Below, in pieces: positions 5,090 to 5,207 of a stretch of 5,207 nucleotides of DNA; positions within the stretch are counted from its first letter, which is position 1; the number at the start of each line of letters is the position of its first letter. Origin of the DNA: Robiginitomaculum sp. (GTDB taxonomy: Bacteria > Pseudomonadota > Alphaproteobacteria > Caulobacterales > Maricaulaceae). The translations under genes and the position numbers were made by a program. The notes under the pieces are model-generated. The model was not told where the DNA came from. It ran no database searches and saw only the letters and a program-made list of their open reading frames with translations. The stretch is from NCBI GenBank assembly GCA_021647805.1, contig JAKITZ010000180.1, positions 1 through 5,207 on the forward strand. Direction: 5' to 3'.

Positions 5090-5207
5090 GTAAAACATCA
5101 CCAAAGAAGGTGTTATTTGCCTGCACTATGAATTCCATTCGTTCGCCAATGGCCGCGGCCTTAGTGCGCCGAAAATACAAAGACGCAATCATTGCCGATA
5201 GTTGCGG
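5086..5207 (+). CDS. Low-molecular-weight phosphatase-like protein, N-terminal fragment
   Basis: The first 40 codons are present; the rest lies beyond the window. The translation begins MSKTSPKKVLFACTMNSIRSPMAAAL, with the CX5R phosphate-binding loop C-TMNSI-R-S of the low-molecular-weight protein tyrosine phosphatase/arsenate reductase fold. The nucleophile would be Cys13 and the phosphate-binding residue Arg19. The MNxIRSPMA wording is what I recall for the alphaproteobacterial gene that follows UPF0262; whether it acts on phosphotyrosine, arsenate or another substrate is not known. The start overlaps the UPF0262 stop by 4 bp and has AAGG (5074-5077) 8 nt upstream, so it belongs to the same operon. 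Confidence 0.88.
   Translation, partial: MSKTSPKKVLFACTMNSIRSPMAAALVRRKYKDAIIADSC

Overview
The window looks like chromosomal DNA of a moderately AT-rich alphaproteobacterium. The evidence is the right-hand gene run: murA, a DUF2948-type gene, a UPF0262-type gene and a low-molecular-weight-phosphatase-like gene. The last three are small families I know almost only from Alphaproteobacteria, where they sit together downstream of murA. Genus or order cannot be fixed from this sequence.

Left part (1-448): two genes point left. At the edge is the 5' end of a UvrD/PcrA-type helicase gene, preceded on the same strand by a complete tRNA-Thr(GGU) gene with an encoded CCA. The trailer of the tRNA carries a perfect 8-nt complement to the tRNA 3' end. 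A rightward 47-codon gene for a small basic protein (449-592) starts the rightward block. I remember similar small genes lying directly upstream of murA in Alphaproteobacteria.

Middle part (593-2836): a compact cassette of three genes, namely a short YtrA-type GntR repressor, an ABC ATPase and a six-helix ABC-2-type permease (spacings +15 bp and -4 bp). Its promoter region suggests a self-repressing, possibly leaderless gntR: a perfect 6-3-6 inverted repeat covers the -10 box and runs into the ATG. The cassette separates the small basic gene from murA. The stretch just before the murA start (2793-2830) has a diverged copy at 603-641, just after the small gene (32 of 39 aligned columns identical). 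Removing one repeat unit in silico brings the small gene to 54 bp from murA. I therefore read the transporter cassette as a probable insertion into an older small gene-murA junction that left murA its own leader. This is the most interesting feature of the window.

Right part (2837-5207): murA (first committed step of peptidoglycan synthesis, catalytic Cys118, all expected active-site residues) is followed by the DUF2948 gene (best start a TTG at 4192 with a good ribosome binding site), the UPF0262 gene (8-bp overlap) and the phosphatase-like gene (ATGA overlap, cut by the window end). In many alphaproteobacteria hisD lies between the DUF2948 and UPF0262 genes. Here the two overlap, so hisD is absent from this locus.

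No stretch over 300 bases lacks a gene. I found no CRISPR array, transposase, integrase, riboswitch or convincing intrinsic terminator.
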